64,000 bases of DNA from an uncultured Pelagibacteraceae bacterium (GTDB lineage: Bacteria > Pseudomonadota > Alphaproteobacteria > Pelagibacterales > Pelagibacteraceae), in the NCBI GenBank assembly GCA_902577525.1, contig CACGZG010000003.1, positions 55,554 to 119,553 of the forward strand, in the 5' to 3' direction. Below are positions 19,078-28,719 of this stretch, piece by piece (within the stretch, counting starts at the first letter, position 1; every line of letters starts with the position of its first letter). The translations under genes were made by a program, and so were the position numbers. Below the pieces are notes generated by a model. It was given only the letters and a program-made list of their open reading frames with translations, was not told the DNA's origin and searched no databases.

Positions 19078-20779
19078 TTCTTTTATCTTCGTGTCTAATT
19101 ATCTTAAATTTTATACCTTTTTGTTTGAGCTCTGCAATAAAATTAGTAAAATTTTTTAATTCTCTTATAATCAATTGAAACTTAAAATTAATATAATTAG
19201 GGTTTTTACCTACCATTTCTAAATTAGAAATATTCAATTTATGTTCACCAATTAATGAGCTTACATTCCCTAATTGACCAGGTTTATCGGGCAAAGAGAT
19301 CCATAGAGTTGTATTATATTTTTTAATTCTTTCTTGTTTTTTTTCACCTCTGTCATGCCAATATTTTCTTATTGCTGATCTAGCTTTACCGGTTTTTGTT
19401 ATTGGTATCCAATGCAAAGAAGGCGAATTATTTTTAGATGTAATAATTTTTACAGTATCACCATTTCTTAAACTACTTTGTAATTCACTTTTGTTACCGT
19501 TGATTTCACAACCAACTGCAGTATCACCTATTTTAGTATGTACTGCATAGGCAAAATCAATGGGCGTGGCATCTTTAGGTAATTTAATGACTGACCCTTT
19601 TGGTGTAAAACAAAACACATTTTCTTGGAACATTTGTAGCTTTGTATATTCGTAAGAGTGTTCAGGATTTTCATTTTTTTCAATAATTTCTACTAAGTCT
19701 TTTAACCAGTCATATTCTTTCCATGTAAGAGAATTAAATTTTTCTGATGATTTATATTGCCAATGTGAAGCTATACCTCTTTCTGCAAAATCATGCATTT
19801 TTTTAGTTCTAATTTGAATCTCAATAGGTTTTTTATATGAGCCTATGACAGCCGTATGAATAGATTTATAACCATTTATTTTTGGGGAAGATATATAATC
19901 TTTAAATTTTCCAGGTATACAGTTCCATTCCTTATGCAGAACTCCTAATGTTTTATAACAATCATCAATATTTTCTAATATAATTCTAAAACCAATGATG
20001 TCTGTAATTTGCTCTAGAGAAACTCTTTTTTTTTGTAATTTTCTCCATATAGAAAAAGGTGTTTTTTCTCTTCCATAAATTTTCGCTTCTAAATTATTTT
20101 TTTTCAAATGAAGTTTTAATTCATGTGATAAGTGATCAAAAACACCCTTTTTATCAAATTTAATTTCATCTAATCTTTTTTGAATTAAAGATCTTGCTTC
20201 ATTATTTAATATTTCAAAAGAAAGGTCTTCGAGTTCATCCCTAATTCTGTGCATTCCCATTCTATCTGCCAATGGTGCATAAATTTCCATTGTCTCTTGG
20301 GATATTCTTTTTCTTTTATCATCACGATTAATTGCTTTGATTGTTCTCATATTATGAAGACGATCTGCAATTTTTACTAATAAAACCCTTATATCTTTTG
20401 AGGTTGCTAAAATTAATTTTCTAAAATTTTCTGCCTTTGAATTAGGAGACGCTGTATTTTCTAATGCAGAAATTTTTGTTACACCATCAACAAGGTCTGC
20501 AACTTCAATACCAAATTCACCTTTGATTGTTTCATATGTTGCATAAGTATCCTCAATGGTATCATGCAATAAGCCCGTGGCTATTGTTGCACTATCCAAC
20601 TTTAGATCAGTTAAAATATTAGCTACTTCAATTGGGTGAACCGAATATGGATCACCAGATGCTCGCTTTTGATTACTATGAGCTTTAATAGCGAAATCAT
20701 AAGCTTTATTCAATTTTTCAGGATTTAGAAACTTATTATAGATTTTTACTTTATTTATTAAATCTTCAGAATTTAACAT
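19034..20779 (-). CDS. spoT: Bifunctional (p)ppGpp synthetase/hydrolase RelA/SpoT homolog
   Basis: HPIEVANILTDLKLDSATIATGLLHDTIEDT, KIADRLHNMRT, KDYISSPKINGYKSIHTAV, TGS domain. Confidence 0.95.
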   Translation of the reverse strand: MLNSEDLINKVKIYNKFLNPEKLNKAYDFAIKAHSNQKRASGDPYSVHPIEVANILTDLKLDSATIATGLLHDTIEDTYATYETIKGEFGIEVADLVDGVTKISALENTASPNSKAENFRKLILATSKDIRVLLVKIADRLHNMRTIKAINRDDKRKRISQETMEIYAPLADRMGMHRIRDELEDLSFEILNNEARSLIQKRLDEIKFDKKGVFDHLSHELKLHLKKNNLEAKIYGREKTPFSIWRKLQKKRVSLEQITDIIGFRIILENIDDCYKTLGVLHKEWNCIPGKFKDYISSPKINGYKSIHTAVIGSYKKPIEIQIRTKKMHDFAERGIASHWQYKSSEKFNSLTWKEYDWLKDLVEIIEKNENPEHSYEYTKLQMFQENVFCFTPKGSVIKLPKDATPIDFAYAVHTKIGDTAVGCEINGNKSELQSSLRNGDTVKIITSKNNSPSLHWIPITKTGKARSAIRKYWHDRGEKKQERIKKYNTTLWISLPDKPGQLGNVSSLIGEHKLNISNLEMVGKNPNYINFKFQLIIRELKNFTNFIAELKQKGIKFKIIRHEDKRNAFTQKILKYFKKN

Positions 20780-20799
20780 ATATTTATTATATCATTAAA

Positions 20800-21312
20800 T
20801 TAGATTTGTTTAATAGAAGTTATATCGTCATAAGATAAAGATAAAATGAGAGATTTTATATGAATTTTTAATTTTGGGTGTTTCCATTGTTTTTCTATCT
20901 CAAATAAAGGAATTAAAACAAAATTTCTTTTATGCATTCTTGGATGAGGCAAAATTACACCATTCAAAATGACACTTTTATCATAATCAATTATGTCAAT
21001 ATCACATTCCCTTGGAGAGTTTTTTTCAGATTTCTTTCTACCTAGTAAAATTTCAATCTTTTTACAAATATCTAATAATTTAACAAAATCTAAACTTGTT
21101 TTTATTTTTAAAACTATGTTCAAGAATTTTGGATTTAATTTATTGGGCCATGATAAAGTTTCATAGTAACTAGATGATTTAATAATTTTTATATTATTTT
21201 TTAAGAGAAAAACCTTAGCTAATTCGATATTAATATACCTATTTCCTAAATTTGATCCTAATGCTAAATAAGCAATCTTAACTCGATTTTCTGACATATC
21301 TAGCTTTGTCAC
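20800..21312 (-). CDS. folK: 2-amino-4-hydroxy-6-hydroxymethyldihydropteridine pyrophosphokinase
   Basis: [45 protein letters not shown]. Confidence 0.93.
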   Translation of the reverse strand: MTKLDMSENRVKIAYLALGSNLGNRYINIELAKVFLLKNNIKIIKSSSYYETLSWPNKLNPKFLNIVLKIKTSLDFVKLLDICKKIEILLGRKKSEKNSPRECDIDIIDYDKSVILNGVILPHPRMHKRNFVLIPLFEIEKQWKHPKLKIHIKSLILSLSYDDITSIKQI

Positions 21313-21748
21313 GATTCCAATCTCTAGTTTTTTTTACTGCTCTTTTATCATAATGCTTTTTTCCTTTTGCGACAGCAAGCTCTAACTTGGCTTTTCCTTT
21401 TTTAAAATACATTTTAGTAGGTATTATTGTAAAACCTTCACGTTGCATTTTACCTATAAGTTTATTTATTTCTTTCTTATTCAATAAGAGTTTTCTTTCA
21501 TCCAAAGGTTTATGATTTTGAAGACTAGAATATTTATAAGTTGCAATATGAGAATTGATCAAAATTATTTCACCATTTTTTTCAACAGCATATGAGTCTG
21601 CAATATTTACTCTGCCATTTCTAATTGATTTTATTTCTGACCCTTTTAAAACTATACCTGCTTCATAATAATCTTCAAAAAAATAATTAAAACTTGCTTT
21701 TCTATTTAAACAAATAATTTTTAAACCAGAATTGGTTTTTTTTTTCAT
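21278..21748 (-). CDS. smpB: SsrA-binding protein SmpB
   Basis: [60 protein letters not shown]. Confidence 0.97.
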   Translation of the reverse strand: MKKKTNSGLKIICLNRKASFNYFFEDYYEAGIVLKGSEIKSIRNGRVNIADSYAVEKNGEIILINSHIATYKYSSLQNHKPLDERKLLLNKKEINKLIGKMQREGFTIIPTKMYFKKGKAKLELAVAKGKKHYDKRAVKKTRDWNRDKARYVRKSS

Positions 21749-22629
21749 TAAATCAATTTAGCAGAAAGAAGAGCTTCTTTAATTACTTTTTTTGTTGGTT
21801 CTGTTACTTTTACTAATGGCAGTCTTACACTATCGTCACAGAGATTTAATAATTTTGCAGCATATTTAACTGGACTTGGATTGCTTTCAACAAACATAGC
21901 ATGATGAACTGGTTGTAAAATCTTATTTAATTTTTCTGCCTCTTTTTTTTCGTCATCAATTTTTGATTTAGAAAATTTTTGAAAATCTGAGCAAAGTTTT
22001 GGTGCAATATTTGCTGTAACGCTAATGGCTCCTTCTCCACCCTTTTTGTTAAATTCTAACGCATTATCATCATTTCCTGTTAATTGTAAAAAATCTTTTC
22101 CCATTTTTTTTGAAGTTTGTTCTACTCTTTTAAGATCTCCAGTAGCATCTTTTACACCTATAATATTTTTTAATTCAAAAAGTTTAGCCATCGTATCAAC
22201 TGACATATCAATTACTGATCTTCCAGGAATATTATAGATTATGATTGGTATACCACATTTATCATTAATCGCTTTATAGTGCTGATATAAACCTTCCTGA
22301 GTTGGTTTGTTATAATATGGCGTTACAACTAAAGCTCCATTGGCTCCTATTTTTTCAGCGTGTCTTGTTAGTGATATCGCTTCTTCTGTAGAATTAGAAC
22401 CTGTGCCAGCAAAAACTGGAAGTTTTTGATTGCTTTCTTTTACACATAATTCAATAACTTTTTCATGTTCTTGATGACTAAGGGTTGGTGACTCACCAGT
22501 GGTACCAGCTGGAACAAGACCATTTGTACCATTTTCGATATGAAAATGTATTAACTTGATATATGTTTCTTCATCAAGTTTATTATCTTTAAATGGAGTG
22601 ACTAAAGCTACATTTGATCCTTTAAACAT
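21748..22629 (-). CDS. dapA: 4-hydroxy-tetrahydrodipicolinate synthase
   Basis: [56 protein letters not shown]. Confidence 0.98.
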   Translation of the reverse strand: MFKGSNVALVTPFKDNKLDEETYIKLIHFHIENGTNGLVPAGTTGESPTLSHQEHEKVIELCVKESNQKLPVFAGTGSNSTEEAISLTRHAEKIGANGALVVTPYYNKPTQEGLYQHYKAINDKCGIPIIIYNIPGRSVIDMSVDTMAKLFELKNIIGVKDATGDLKRVEQTSKKMGKDFLQLTGNDDNALEFNKKGGEGAISVTANIAPKLCSDFQKFSKSKIDDEKKEAEKLNKILQPVHHAMFVESNPSPVKYAAKLLNLCDDSVRLPLVKVTEPTKKVIKEALLSAKLI

Positions 22630-22666
22630 AAATACTTATAACATAGATTATCGATTCATAAAGATT

Positions 22667-24871
22667 ATGTTAAAAAAAAAATTATTATTAATAGTAATAT
22701 TATTTCTATTTAATACTACAAATTTTGTTTTCGCAGAAATTATCCCAATTAAAAAACCAATTCAAACTAAAGAAGAAAAAGAGAAAAAATTATTAAAAGA
22801 TATCGTAAAACCACTACCAAAACCTTCAATTGTAAAAAAAACTATTAAAAAAGATAAAAATATCGATAAAAAAAATGAGTTTGCAGGTTTAATATTACCC
22901 AAAAAGAAACCTTTAATTGCAGGAAAAGTAAAGAAAGATACTTTAAAGAAATCCAAATATTACAGCAAAAAAGATTTTGCACTAGCTAAAAAGGCAATTA
23001 CTGAAATGAAGCAAGCAAAATGGGCTAACGCTTTGAAAATTTCAAAAAAAGCCAGAGATAAATCTATATATAATTTTATTCAATGGAGACATTTGTTAAC
23101 TAAAGGAAATAAAGCTTCTTATTATGATTATAAAACATTCATAGATGCTAATGAAAAATATCCAAGAATAAATCGAATAAGATATTTAGCTGAACATAAA
23201 CTCTCCACAGACAAGGTTTCCCCAAAGAAAATTATTGATTGGTTTGGATCTAATGAACCATTAAGTGGATTTGGAAAAATGATACTTGGAGAAAGTCATA
23301 TTCTTGTTGGAAATAAGATTAAAGGTACTAATTTAGTAAAAGAAGGCTGGGTCACAGCAGAAATGACTAAATCTGAATTAAGATTTTATAGAAAAAAATT
23401 TAAAAAGTATCTTAATGCTGATGATTATATTCAAAGAGCAGATTACTTAGCTTGGAATAATAAGTATTGGGATCTTAAGAGACTTCTAAGATATCTACCA
23501 AAAGATTATGAGCTTTTATATAATGCGCGACAATTATTGATGAGTAAATCATATGGTGTTGATAATGCTATAGCAAAAGTTCCTGCAAAGTTTAAAAATG
23601 ATGCAGGATTGAATTATGATAGATTAAAATGGAGAAGGAAAAGAGGAAGAGTAAATAGTTCTGTAGAAATTTTGCAAAAAATTAAAAACACAAAAAACTA
23701 TCTAATTAGACCAGACAAATGGTGGATAGAAAGAGAAATTATTTCAAGATCACTAATCTATAAAAAAAAATATGAATTAGCATATAAAATTTCAAGTAAC
23801 CATGCTTTAACTGAAGGGCCGAAATATGCAGAGGCAGAATGGATGAGTGGTTGGATAGCTTTAAGTTTTTTGAATGATCCATTGCTTGCAAAAGATCATT
23901 TTGAAAATTTTTTTAACAATGTTGGTTATCCTATAAGTGTTGCTAGAGGTGCTTATTGGTTAGGTAGTACCTATAAAAGATTAGGAGACGATACCTCAAG
24001 TTTAAAATGGTTTAAAGAGGCATCGAAGTACATCACCACATATTACGGCCAACTAGCATTATTAGAAATTAACCCTGATCAAAAATTTGAATTAAATAAA
24101 GATATGGAGATAAATAAAGATTATAGAGATTACTTTTTTAAAAAAGAATTAGTCAAAGTTATATATCTTTTACATGAACTCAATGAAGATAAATATACTA
24201 AGCACATTCTAAGATTTTTAGCAAATGATGACATTGACAATGGAAGTGAAATACTCGCAGCAGAATTAGCAACAAATATTGACAGATTTGATTTTGCAAT
24301 TCAAATTGCAAAAATTGCATCCTATGAAAAAAGATTTCATAATAAATACAATTATCCGGTTATAAGTACACCAAATTATATTAATGGAAGAAAAATTCCT
24401 GAGACAGCTTTTATATTATCAATTATAAGACAGGAAAGTGAATTTGATTTAAAAGCAAATAGTCATGCTGGGGCAAAGGGTTTAATGCAATTAATGCCCT
24501 ACACTGCTAAGCTAGTGGCAAAGCAAGCTAAATTACCTTATTCAAAATCTCGATTAACTACTGATCCAGAATATAATATAAATCTTGGATCTCATTACAT
24601 TGCTGGTCTAATACTTGAATATGATGGTGCATACCCATTCGCTATTGCTGCTTACAATGCAGGTCCAAAAAGAGTGAGGTATTGGAACAAGATAAATAAG
24701 AATCCTCAAAAAAAACAAATCGATTATGTTAATTGGATTGAATTAATAAAGTTTAGAGAAACTAGAAACTACGTTCAGCGAGTTTTGGAGAATTACAATG
24801 TGTATAGATATGTTTTGGAACAAAAACCAATCAAAGTTAAAGATTTTTTTAAAGATAATCCACTTTTTTAA
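22667..24871 (+). CDS. slt: Soluble lytic murein transglycosylase
   Basis: Signal peptide then superhelical region; ALSIIRQESEFD-like LSIIRQESEFDLKANSHAGAKGLMQLMPYTAK, AIAAYNAGPKRV; probable start at 22667 rather than 22556. Confidence 0.93.
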   Translation: MLKKKLLLIVILFLFNTTNFVFAEIIPIKKPIQTKEEKEKKLLKDIVKPLPKPSIVKKTIKKDKNIDKKNEFAGLILPKKKPLIAGKVKKDTLKKSKYYSKKDFALAKKAITEMKQAKWANALKISKKARDKSIYNFIQWRHLLTKGNKASYYDYKTFIDANEKYPRINRIRYLAEHKLSTDKVSPKKIIDWFGSNEPLSGFGKMILGESHILVGNKIKGTNLVKEGWVTAEMTKSELRFYRKKFKKYLNADDYIQRADYLAWNNKYWDLKRLLRYLPKDYELLYNARQLLMSKSYGVDNAIAKVPAKFKNDAGLNYDRLKWRRKRGRVNSSVEILQKIKNTKNYLIRPDKWWIEREIISRSLIYKKKYELAYKISSNHALTEGPKYAEAEWMSGWIALSFLNDPLLAKDHFENFFNNVGYPISVARGAYWLGSTYKRLGDDTSSLKWFKEASKYITTYYGQLALLEINPDQKFELNKDMEINKDYRDYFFKKELVKVIYLLHELNEDKYTKHILRFLANDDIDNGSEILAAELATNIDRFDFAIQIAKIASYEKRFHNKYNYPVISTPNYINGRKIPETAFILSIIRQESEFDLKANSHAGAKGLMQLMPYTAKLVAKQAKLPYSKSRLTTDPEYNINLGSHYIAGLILEYDGAYPFAIAAYNAGPKRVRYWNKINKNPQKKQIDYVNWIELIKFRETRNYVQRVLENYNVYRYVLEQKPIKVKDFFKDNPLF

Positions 24872-24876
24872 CAACT

Positions 24877-25728
24877 TTACTTATTATGTATAATAAAATT
24901 TATAAATTTTAAAATTCCTAAATAGTAACATAACATCTTAAACGAACTTTTAAATTGAAGAGTTATAAAACAAAACAAAGACAATATTGGTATTTTAATT
25001 AATTCCCTGAATATTTTAACAATCCTTAATTCATTATATTTGTATTGATAAAGATATTCTCCAAATTTAAAATTTAAATTCTTAATAAATAAATTTCTAT
25101 ATTCTTGGGTGGTTGATTGACCACCTAAATGATTAGCTTTTGACATTGGATTTAAATACAAGGTATATTTTGAATTCTCTATTCTCTTAGAAAGATCCAT
25201 ATCTTCCCAATAAAAGAAAAAGTTTTCATCAAATTTACCTATCCTATTAAATCTATCTTTTTCACTTAAAAAAATAGCTCCAATCATTTTGTTAACTTTT
25301 ACTAATTTATCTCCTTTATTATTAGCTAAATTGAAGTTTTTAAAATTTTTAATCAAGGGTATTGAAATGATAGTGTCTTTTTTTATTAAAAAAGGTTTTT
25401 TTAATCTTAAAATACTTTTTTTACTAATAACAACATCAGCTTGCGTGCAAAGAAAAAATCTGCTCTTTATTTTTTTTGTTAAAAAATTAATACCCCATGC
25501 AAAACCTCTATTTTTATTAGTAATTTTATATAATTGAATTTTTGGTAAAATTTTTATAATTTTTTTTTTTAATTGATGGTCATTACTTTGATCTAATATA
25601 TAAACTTTAAAATCTTTATAATTTTTTAAGTTTTTTAGTACAGATTTTGATGTTTTATAAAGTAATAATAAAACAGATATGTCATTTGACTTAATTTGTC
25701 TTGTTAAAAAATTTTTCATAAATTTCAT
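24877..25728 (-). CDS. Glycosyltransferase family 2 (rhamnosyltransferase-like)
   Basis: ISVLLLLYKTSKSVLKNLKNY...NRGFAWGINFL...ADVV...GKFDENFFFYWEDMDLSKRI. Confidence 0.85.
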   Translation of the reverse strand: MKFMKNFLTRQIKSNDISVLLLLYKTSKSVLKNLKNYKDFKVYILDQSNDHQLKKKIIKILPKIQLYKITNKNRGFAWGINFLTKKIKSRFFLCTQADVVISKKSILRLKKPFLIKKDTIISIPLIKNFKNFNLANNKGDKLVKVNKMIGAIFLSEKDRFNRIGKFDENFFFYWEDMDLSKRIENSKYTLYLNPMSKANHLGGQSTTQEYRNLFIKNLNFKFGEYLYQYKYNELRIVKIFRELIKIPILSLFCFITLQFKSSFKMLCYYLGILKFINFIIHNK

Positions 25729-26965
25729 TTATTTTTTTAAATTCCTCATCATCGCTAATTATTTTGATGTTTTTAATATTTTCATTTAATTTATTTCTAA
25801 AATTAAAATTATTAATAATTTCTTCAACAGATTTAATCAAATTTATTTTATTATTTTTATTTAAAATTATTCCATTATGATTATTTTGAATTATTTCTGA
25901 AACACTAAAAAAATTACTAGTTATTGGAATTACATTTTGATTAATTAATTCTCTCAAAAATAAATTATACGTATCAAAATATGATGGGATAATACCAATA
26001 TCAGCCCAACTTAAAATCTTGTTAAGATCTCTATGATCATACTTATCGAATAGTTCTACATTTTTGAAATTTGCAATTTTAGATTTTAATGTTTTCTTTT
26101 TATCTCCATACACTCTTAAATTGATTTTATTTGAATATTTTTTAAGTAAATAATAGAAACTTTTTTCTATAATATCCCATCCTTTATTAAAAATTACACC
26201 TCCTGTATAAATAAAATTAATTTTTTTATTTTCTACTTTTTTTATAGCTAAAACTTTCTTAATTCCATGTGGAATAATTGAGAATTCCTTTTTTTTATTT
26301 CTAGTATGAGAAAAATAATAATCTGCGTAATCGTTTGAAGCAAAGATTAAATAATCATATATCTCATTTAAATGAAAATTAATAATTTGATTTCTATTTT
26401 TTAGATTATTTTCAAAATTATTTTTAGTCTTCTTTTTTTTATTTGATAATAAAAATCCTATTTTCTTTAATAATTTAAGTCTTTTAAATAAGTTTTTAGT
26501 TATACATTCGGAACAAACTTCTTTATCTAACTTCATTCTGCACAAACTATTATCGGAGTTGTTTAAAACTGGAGTAACAAAATAACAAAAATCCTCAAAT
26601 GAACAAATATGTCTTATGATCGGTATTTTATATTTTTTTAATTTATACAATAGTTGAGAGTCAAAATTGACCAAATCAATTATATGAAAAAGATCTGGTT
26701 TAAATGGTAAATCTAAATCATTTTTTAAATTGTCATTTTCAAATTCAAAACCATTTAAAGACCAGTTATGAATTGCTGGAAGATAGTGATAAAAAATTTC
26801 ATTTTTTTTATGTGTCTTGTAGAATAATTGTTCGTCATATGTGGGTGTTAATAAACAAACATTATAATTTTTTTTTAAAGCAAGATTTAAGTACTGATTT
26901 GCTAAAATTGGTGTGCCATGATTTAAATCGGTTGATTTGGCTTGAGTAATATAAACAATATTCAT
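25691..26965 (-). CDS. Glycosyltransferase family 4/group 1
   Basis: FIYTGGVIFNKGWDIIEKSF...ADIGIIPSYFDTYNLFLRELI; N-terminal NIVYITQAKSTDLNHGTP. Confidence 0.85.
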   Translation of the reverse strand: MNIVYITQAKSTDLNHGTPILANQYLNLALKKNYNVCLLTPTYDEQLFYKTHKKNEIFYHYLPAIHNWSLNGFEFENDNLKNDLDLPFKPDLFHIIDLVNFDSQLLYKLKKYKIPIIRHICSFEDFCYFVTPVLNNSDNSLCRMKLDKEVCSECITKNLFKRLKLLKKIGFLLSNKKKKTKNNFENNLKNRNQIINFHLNEIYDYLIFASNDYADYYFSHTRNKKKEFSIIPHGIKKVLAIKKVENKKINFIYTGGVIFNKGWDIIEKSFYYLLKKYSNKINLRVYGDKKKTLKSKIANFKNVELFDKYDHRDLNKILSWADIGIIPSYFDTYNLFLRELINQNVIPITSNFFSVSEIIQNNHNGIILNKNNKINLIKSVEEIINNFNFRNKLNENIKNIKIISDDEEFKKINEIYEKFFNKTN

Positions 26966-27032
26966 TAATTAATAAAATATAGAAAAAATCAAAAAATTAC
27001 ATTTTTAAATTTTTATAATATTTGTAATAAAA

Positions 27033-27124
27033 TGGCGGAAGAGGAGGGATTCGAACCCTCGGTACAAGTTTCCTCGCACGGTCATTTAGCAAACGACTGG
27101 TTTAAGCCTCTCACCCACTCTTCC
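27033..27124 (-). tRNA. tRNA-Ser (anticodon GCT), 3' CCA encoded
   Basis: Reverse complement GGAAGAGTGGGTGAGAGGCTTAAACCAGTCGTTTGCTAAATGAC...GAGGGTTCGAATCCCTCCTCTTCCGCCA; acceptor GGAAGAG/CTCTTCC, anticodon loop TTGCTAA, long class II variable arm. Confidence 0.95.
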
Positions 27125-27147
27125 AGGAAATTTGTCACTTCTGATTG

Positions 27148-27163
27148 TATTGAATAATCAATA
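27148..27163. repeat. Inverted repeat between tRNA-Ser and soxB
   Basis: TATTGA-ataa-TCAATA. Confidence 0.5.
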
Positions 27164-27187
27164 TTTATAAAGTAATTATTCACTATT

Positions 27188-28441
27188 ATGAAAAATAAGT
27201 ATTCTATATTTTCACTGGTGAAAAACGCGTTTTCATATCATGAAAATTGGGAGAAAGCATGGAAAGATCCTGAACCAAAAAAAGAGTATGATGCCATAAT
27301 AGTTGGAGGTGGAGGTCACGGGTTGGCTACTGCATATTATTTAGCCAAAAAACATAAAATGAAAAATATCGCCGTCGTTGAAAAAGGATGGATTGGTGGT
27401 GGTAATACTGGAAGAAATACAACAATAATTAGGTCGAATTATTTATGGGATGCTAGTGCTGGATTATATGATCACGCTTTAAAAATTTGGGAGGGCTTAT
27501 CTCAAGAATTAAATTACAATGTAATGTTTAGTCAAAGAGGAGTGATAAATCTTGCTCACAATCTTCAAGATATTAGGGATTTAAAAAGAAGAACACATGC
27601 AAACAGACTGAATGGTATTGATGCAGTTTATTTAAATACAGAAGAAGTTAAAAAGTTTTGTCCTATTATTAATACATCTCCTGAGATTCGTTATCCGGTT
27701 TTAGGTGGAACTCTTCAAAAACGTGCCGGTACAGCGAGACATGATGCTGTTGCCTGGGGTTACGCAAGAGGAGCTGATGAAATGGGTGTTGATATAATTC
27801 AAAATTGTGAAGTTAAAGGAATAAAAAGAAATGGTGATAGTGTTGAAGGTATTGAAACTACTAAAGGATTTATCAAAACAAACAAAATTGGCGTGGTTGC
27901 AGCCGGTCACTCAAGCGTTATAGCGAACATGGCTGGATTAAGGTTACCTTTGGAAAGTAAACCTTTACAGGCTTTAGTCTCTGAACCTGTAAAGCCAGTT
28001 ATTGATACTGTAGTAATGTCTAATGCCGTTCATGCTTATGTTAGTCAATCTGATAAAGGAGAATTAGTAATTGGAGCTGGAACAGATGATTATGTTTCAT
28101 ATTCACAAAAAGGAAGTCATGATATCGTGGAAGGGACTTTAAATGCAATTTTAGAATTATATCCAATTTTCAGCAGAATGAGAATGTTGAGACAATGGGG
28201 TGGTATTGTAGATATATGCCCAGATGCGAGTCCGATTATTAGTAAAACTTCTATAAAAGGATTATACTTTAATTGTGGTTGGGGAACTGGTGGTTTCAAA
28301 GCAACGCCAGGTTCAGGTGATTTATTTGCCCATACGATAGCAAATGATGAACCACATAAATTAAATGCTGCGTTTAACTTAAATAGATTTGTAAGTGGTG
28401 ATCTTGTGGATGAACATGGTGCAGCTGCTGTAGCACACTAA
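27188..28441 (+). CDS. soxB: Sarcosine oxidase beta subunit
   Basis: [77 protein letters not shown]. Confidence 0.97.
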   Translation: MKNKYSIFSLVKNAFSYHENWEKAWKDPEPKKEYDAIIVGGGGHGLATAYYLAKKHKMKNIAVVEKGWIGGGNTGRNTTIIRSNYLWDASAGLYDHALKIWEGLSQELNYNVMFSQRGVINLAHNLQDIRDLKRRTHANRLNGIDAVYLNTEEVKKFCPIINTSPEIRYPVLGGTLQKRAGTARHDAVAWGYARGADEMGVDIIQNCEVKGIKRNGDSVEGIETTKGFIKTNKIGVVAAGHSSVIANMAGLRLPLESKPLQALVSEPVKPVIDTVVMSNAVHAYVSQSDKGELVIGAGTDDYVSYSQKGSHDIVEGTLNAILELYPIFSRMRMLRQWGGIVDICPDASPIISKTSIKGLYFNCGWGTGGFKATPGSGDLFAHTIANDEPHKLNAAFNLNRFVSGDLVDEHGAAAVAH

Positions 28442-28719
28442 TGTTTATAATTAACTGTCCTTATTGTGGTGAAAGAGAACAAAGTGAATTTAAAGCTGGT
28501 GGTGAAGCTCATATAGTTAGACCTAAACAACCAACTGAATTGAGTGATGATCAATGGGCAGAATATCTTTTTATGAGAAAAAATATTAAAGGTATTCAAT
28601 TTGAGAGATGGGTTCATTCACATGGATGTAGAAAATGGTTTAATGTAGTTAGAGATACTTCTAATGACGTAATCAAAGCTGTTTATAAGATGGGCGAAAA
28701 ACCTCCAACTAAAAAATAA
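28441..28719 (+). CDS. soxD: Sarcosine oxidase delta subunit
   Basis: CPYCGEREQSEFKAGGEAHIVRP...WVHSHGCRKWFNVVRDT. Confidence 0.97.
   Translation: MFIINCPYCGEREQSEFKAGGEAHIVRPKQPTELSDDQWAEYLFMRKNIKGIQFERWVHSHGCRKWFNVVRDTSNDVIKAVYKMGEKPPTKK

Noticed and set aside
22556-22666. N-terminal extension of slt overlapping dapA
   Set aside because: The signal peptide starts at the in-frame ATG at 22667 (MLKKKLLLIVILFLFNTTNFVFA); the extension is antisense dapA sequence
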